From Struthio camelus (taxonomy: Eukaryota; Chordata; Aves; Struthioniformes; Struthionidae): a stretch of 64,000 nucleotides of DNA. The position numbers were made by a program, and so were the translations under genes. Shown here in pieces: positions 26,561 through 64,000 of the stretch; the stretch's first letter is position 1; each line of letters begins with the position of its first letter. The notes below the pieces were generated by a model. That model was not told the DNA's origin. It made no database searches and saw nothing but the letters and a program-made list of their open reading frames with translations. Location of the stretch: NCBI RefSeq assembly GCF_040807025.1, contig NC_090981.1, forward strand, positions 44,197,317 to 44,261,316. The letters are read 5' to 3'.

Positions 26561-27520
26561 GTTTATATGGAAAATACAGCTTTTTTTCTAGTTTGATGTT
26601 ATTTTGTATTGGATATTTTAAATATTTCTTATTTCCTATAACTATGTAGAAAAGGAAACGTTGTGTATAGATCAAGGTCCTTTTTAAAAATCATAAACTT
26701 CTATATCGCTGTTTTGCACTGCATCTCTGTCTAGGTAAAAGTTTCATCCTCTGCTGCTTCTAGTGAGACTCTGAAAGCACTTATAGCAATGTAAAATAAC
26801 AACAAGCAATGTTGTTTCTTGTGCACAGTTTACTTTTTAATTTATTTCAAATTTTTGAATTTAGAAGTTCTAGAAACTGTAAACTATTTGCCTACTGTGA
26901 GGTTGCTTAGTGCGCACACTTGATCGTGGTCTAGTCTAATATTTTGGCTTGCTTTTTAAAATAGCTTCCTTCTACAGTTTAACAGTCTTTTCAGTTTTAT
27001 CAGAGCCTGGTAATCCACAAAAACGTTCTCATTCCATATATATGTTCCCTCTCACTACCCGTCCCCTTCCTAAGGTGGTAGACTTGGTCTCAATGAAACA
27101 GTCACTTTATAAATGACCTGTTTTGAGTAAAACGCAGCCAAAGTTTTTAGTACAGTCGTGTCTGGATTCTAAGATGCTCTGGAAGCCCTAGATGGATTTT
27201 TATAATATGACCTTCTTTTAAAAGGTGGTGACACTTTGTCTACAAAACTTTCTCTAAATAAGATAAATAGGAAGGGGGGACAGATGTGTTCAAAATTGGG
27301 AAAAATGCATTTTTGAGTGAGCTGGATATGAAGTATGAAACTGTATATGTATGTCTATCTCATAAGACTTTGCATCTGAGAACTTTGCAGCAGAAAGAAA
27401 AATAAACATCACCTAAAGGAGTTAACATATCCCACAGTTTAATTTATTGTGCTATGTTTGAAGTTGCTTCTTTGCATCTCTTAAAATAGACAAAAAAATT
27501 TCTCTCATATCTTCCTGCAG

Positions 27521-27643
27521 CCTGATAACAATTGGCCTATAGACCCACCAACTGGTTCACCTGGCAAAAGCACGGTGCGGCAGTACTTTCATATGAGGAA
27601 GAGCAGTCTGAGTGATTCCAAAAGCAAGTTTTACCAAATCTGA
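27521..27643 (+). CDS. Candidate alternative terminal exon of TENT2 (unproven)
   Basis: A good acceptor (pyrimidine tract, CTTCCTGCAG ending 27520) is followed by 40 open codons in phase 0 and a TGA at 27641-27643. The TENT2 exon ending at 24076 also ends in phase 0, so splicing could replace the usual C-terminal exon. The predicted peptide starts PDNNWPIDPPTGSPGKS and ends SSLSDSKSKFYQI. Its composition looks more protein-like than the surrounding AT-rich translation, but I do not recognise it in any family. An open frame of 40 codons occurs by chance fairly often. It could instead be a fragment of a retrocopy or a non-coding exon. Confidence 0.3.
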   Translation, partial: PDNNWPIDPPTGSPGKSTVRQYFHMRKSSLSDSKSKFYQI

Positions 27644-29258
27644 TATTGTAGTATTCTGCCCTCAAGCCAAACAAAAGCAGCAGCGCTTTCTGTGGCGATG
27701 CCAGACAACTGGAACGACAATCAGTGAATGTAATGAGGCTTGTTATGTGGTGGGCTGTAACTTTTGACAGAAAATATCAGATAGAATATCAGAAGATAAA
27801 CTGGTTTGGGATGTGGGTGGAGGTTCTACATAGGCTGAAGGTGTTGAGAGAAGATTTAATGACCTAGATTTTTATCTATTCTGGGCAGATATCCAGAGTG
27901 AGAAATCCATTAATGGCTATCATAAATCCTAGTGTTAATGCAAAGTTTTCCCTTTCTCCTCAACTTCAAAATAAAAACCTTGGTGTACTCCTGTACTCCC
28001 TATAGGGACTTAAGAATAGTTTTCTGGGAGACCTTCTGTAAAAGGTCTGCTTTTCATGGCTGACCAAGGTCTCGCTGTCTGTGCAAGATGACAGCATTTC
28101 TGAGGCTTCTCACTGCTTTAGTTCAGCTCTGTTATTTTAGGAGCAGCTTGGACTAGTAATTTTGGTATTGGTCTTACTTTTATCACTTTTATGATGTCAG
28201 AATGATATTTGTCACTTTATATGATGTCAGAAATTGCTAATGTCTCATACAGGATTTTAGGAACTCTCTTTAGTCTTCTAGTAGTGCTTTTAATAGAGGC
28301 TCAGATTTGTATGGGAGAGCCAAATGACTTTGGGAGCAAGAGCTTCCCATTTGATAACAGTAGTACCAAAATTGTCATAGGCTGTGTACTGTGAAACCTA
28401 AAGTTCATATTACTGATTTCTTACTCTTAGTTCTCCTTAAATGTGCTTTAAACCAACTTGGGGGAAAAAATAGCATCAAATAAAGCATATATAATGTAAT
28501 CTGTTTATCTTAAGGTGTTTTCATGTTATGAGAGGCTGTTTTTAAGAAATCCTTTACAAATAATTCAATGTATAATGGTTTTGTGAATCAAACTGAAGGG
28601 TGACATGGTGATTTAGGAGAAATAGAGGGAAACGTTTATCCAGCAGCCGTAGTAAATGGATGCAAGAGGAATTGTAGTTAACCTAAAATAGCCATTGCGA
28701 AGAGCATCCTGAATGTCTGTTTGGAAGCAATGCTTCGCTTGAGCTTAGATTTTTGGACCCAATTCATGCTATATTTGGGGTTAAATGTAAGTCTATCAAA
28801 GAATGTCAGTCTTGATCCAATGGGCTCTTCTTCTTGCTTTGGGGACCTCATGTATGTTTTGTAGTTTTTTTTTTTTTTTCACTAGGAATTCTTTTGCTCT
28901 GTTAATTCCTGTATGTATTGATGTGCATCTCTCATTCTTATATTTATTATGCAAAGACTATGATGCTTGTAAGAGGAGCATGAAAGAGTATGCTATTTTG
29001 GTCTACTTACGGATAAAATTAAGTTGTGAGAAATACGGAAGGGGGAACACTAGCTCTGAAAATAATTTGAATGGGTCCTGGTAAAAGGATTGTCACCTTC
29101 CTCTTGCTGTGTTGAAGATTGAATCAAAACTTGTGTAATGTACATATTCTTCCTCTATAAGCATTTCTGCAAGACTGCAATACTGTTGTCTTCCATATAT
29201 AAGGAATGCCTTAAAAGCAAAATATTCATTGTGCTGTGTTCTCTGTCACTGTGCTCAT

Positions 29259-29264
29259 AATAAA
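29259..29264 (+). terminator. Possible distal poly(A) signal
   Basis: An AATAAA hexamer in the intergenic region, with a second at 29756-29761. Either could end a transcript using the exon-like segment at 27521. Only the hexamers support this. Confidence 0.25.
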
Positions 29265-30099
29265 ATCTGGAGTTTAATTTTAGTATCCATTTCTAGGACA
29301 CTTGTTTAAGAAATCATGTTTTGGTGTAGAGTATGCCTTGTAAATTGTGTACCATAGGCCTCTGTGGGTCAGTTAGCAGAATTTTTTTTTTTTCCTGTAC
29401 ATGCTGTTTAGGAAATATTTTACAATTTGTCAGTAGACTTTGAATTTTGCATCGCAGGGAAAGCTTGTACTTGGAAATACCTGCTTGTGTATTTCTGTTC
29501 TTACAACCCTAGGATGAGTTTGCTGATTGATTTACAACCAGCCATTTATTTGAGGAATCAAAAAAGGAAAAATGGGAATAGATTTATGCTGGGTATATAC
29601 AGTATCTGATACCTGACCAAGTTTGGAAGTTCTTTATTTATAATCTGAGTCTGTGTCTCTCTCCGTTATTTTAAAAAAAAAAAAAAAAAGATTTCTTTGG
29701 AAATGTTTCTGTTTCATCTGTGAAAAGCACTGCATTTTGTATGAAAACGGAGAATAATAAAGGACAAACTTAAACTCTAAATATTGATATTGTTTGTCTT
29801 TGCTTCCAGTTAATATTGGTTCCAGTCTGTTGGAAGAAGGAGGAGAGGAAGTTTGAAAAGCCCTGTGAATTAATGCCTCAGCAAATTTAGGGGTTCAAAT
29901 ACATTCCCTGCATGTTGTTAAAAATTACAGTGCATCTGATACCTCTTACAGCACTGTATTAATTATTAAATATGTGTGTGCTAGGCTCATCTGCTAGTAT
30001 CTGACCTTTCTAAACCGCCTAGCCTGGAAGCCTTCTGAATCCCTAGGTGGGCTCAGAGCTGCAACATGCTTTTGAACATATTAAATCCACCTTTTTGTT

Positions 30100-30501
30100 G
30101 GGGCACCGGAAAAATGTGTGCATTGCAGCCTGTGCTCCTCAGACCTGGTGGGGGCAGGTCTGTCGGGGTCCCAGCTCCTTCCTTGCTGCAGGTGCCTCCG
30201 TGGGGGGCTGCTCGATGGCAGCAGCAGCGATGGTGAGCGGAGCAGGTGGCCCCGAAGAGCTTCTGGAGCGCCGGTTTTGTGCCACCGTGGGCTCTGCCAC
30301 GTGCACTGGCACCCGGTTGGTGCTAGGACCCAGGGTCGTCGCAGCAGCGACTCAGTGCTGTAACTTTGCTGCCTGCTATTTAAAGCCTGCCCTGAGTCAG
30401 GAGAAGCGAGCACTGCTGGGCATGACAGTTGCTTCAGGCAACCCTGGGGAGGACAGGGTCGGGGGTAAAAATCACCGGCGAGGGCCTGAGCTACAAACGG
30501 C
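30100..30501 (+). promoter_or_regulatory. Putative CMYA5 promoter and 5'UTR
   Basis: GC and CpG content rise sharply relative to the flanks. A TATA-like TATTTAAA lies at 30377-30384, about 120 bases before the ATG, which would place transcription start near 30405-30415 and give a 5'UTR of about 90 bases. The surrounding CTATTTAAAG is one base off a MEF2 site. E-boxes are CAGGTG at 30243-30248 and CACGTG at 30298-30303. CMYA5 is known as a muscle MEF2 target, which suits these motifs, but the start site is inference. Confidence 0.5.

Positions 30502-64000
<33,499 letters not shown>

Larger units (their letters stand above)
25517..26580 (+). other. TENT2: TENT2 3' untranslated region
   Basis: About 1.06 kb of AT-rich sequence follows the TAA. 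It contains an early AATAAA at 25556-25561 and a better-placed AATAAA at 26555-26560, followed by a T-rich downstream tract near 26580. I place the main 3' end just after 26560. It also holds Pumilio-like TGTAAATA elements at 26181-26188 and 26319-26326 and a CPE-like TTTTAAT at 26308-26314. The end point is inferred from signals only. Confidence 0.65.
26581..30100 (+). other. TENT2-CMYA5 intergenic region
   Basis: About 3.5 kb of AT-rich DNA between the likely TENT2 3' end and the GC-rich CMYA5 promoter area. It contains the exon-like segment at 27521-27643, AATAAA hexamers at 27401-27406, 29259-29264 and 29756-29761, and a poly(A) run near 29671-29688. The late AATAAA signals would suit a longer TENT2 transcript but may be chance. 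Confidence 0.6.

Overview
This window is vertebrate nuclear DNA from a sauropsid, most likely a bird. It is AT-rich, has short coding exons bounded by GT-AG introns, and shows few recognisable interspersed repeats. Two protein-coding genes lie head to tail on the + strand: the 3' part of TENT2 (PAPD4/GLD2, a cytoplasmic poly(A) polymerase) and most of CMYA5 (myospryn). The same pair is adjacent in this order in human 5q14. In birds the corresponding block is on chromosome Z, but that placement is inference from synteny.

Positions 1-26,580 hold the last six TENT2 coding exons (2872-3000, 7121-7164, 13515-13651, 19600-19691, 23997-24076, 25442-25516), their large introns and a 3'UTR of about 1.06 kb. 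The 5' exons with the catalytic aspartates lie upstream of the window. Positions 26,581-30,376 are intergenic or possible TENT2 extension. This stretch contains one in-phase exon-like segment at 27521-27643 that could be an alternative TENT2 terminal exon.

Positions 30,100-63,156 hold CMYA5. A GC-rich promoter-like stretch with a TATA-like box precedes a small first exon (30502-30647) encoding a run of 15 glutamates. A 6.3-kb intron 1 follows, then a giant 13.3-kb exon (36933-50235), then six small exons (52563-52658, 53283-53516, 55214-55236, 57175-57296, 61849-61998, 63010-63156) for the coiled coil and first fibronectin-III domain. All eight exons join in phase and give 4,740 complete codons. 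The second FN3 domain and the SPRY domain lie beyond the window.

The most striking feature is inside the giant exon. About 2,500 residues are built from a 22-residue (66-bp) tandem repeat, with a nearly identical core of about eight units, higher-order duplications at exact multiples of 66 bp, and progressively degenerate copies downstream. Other items worth a second look are a 39-bp-arm inverted repeat in a TENT2 intron, the candidate alternative TENT2 terminal exon, CPE- and Pumilio-like elements in the TENT2 3'UTR, and a 23-nt microexon in CMYA5. I saw no rRNA, tRNA, CRISPR or intact transposon. The two genes are not known to act in one pathway; TENT2 acts on mRNA tails and CMYA5 is a striated-muscle scaffold.
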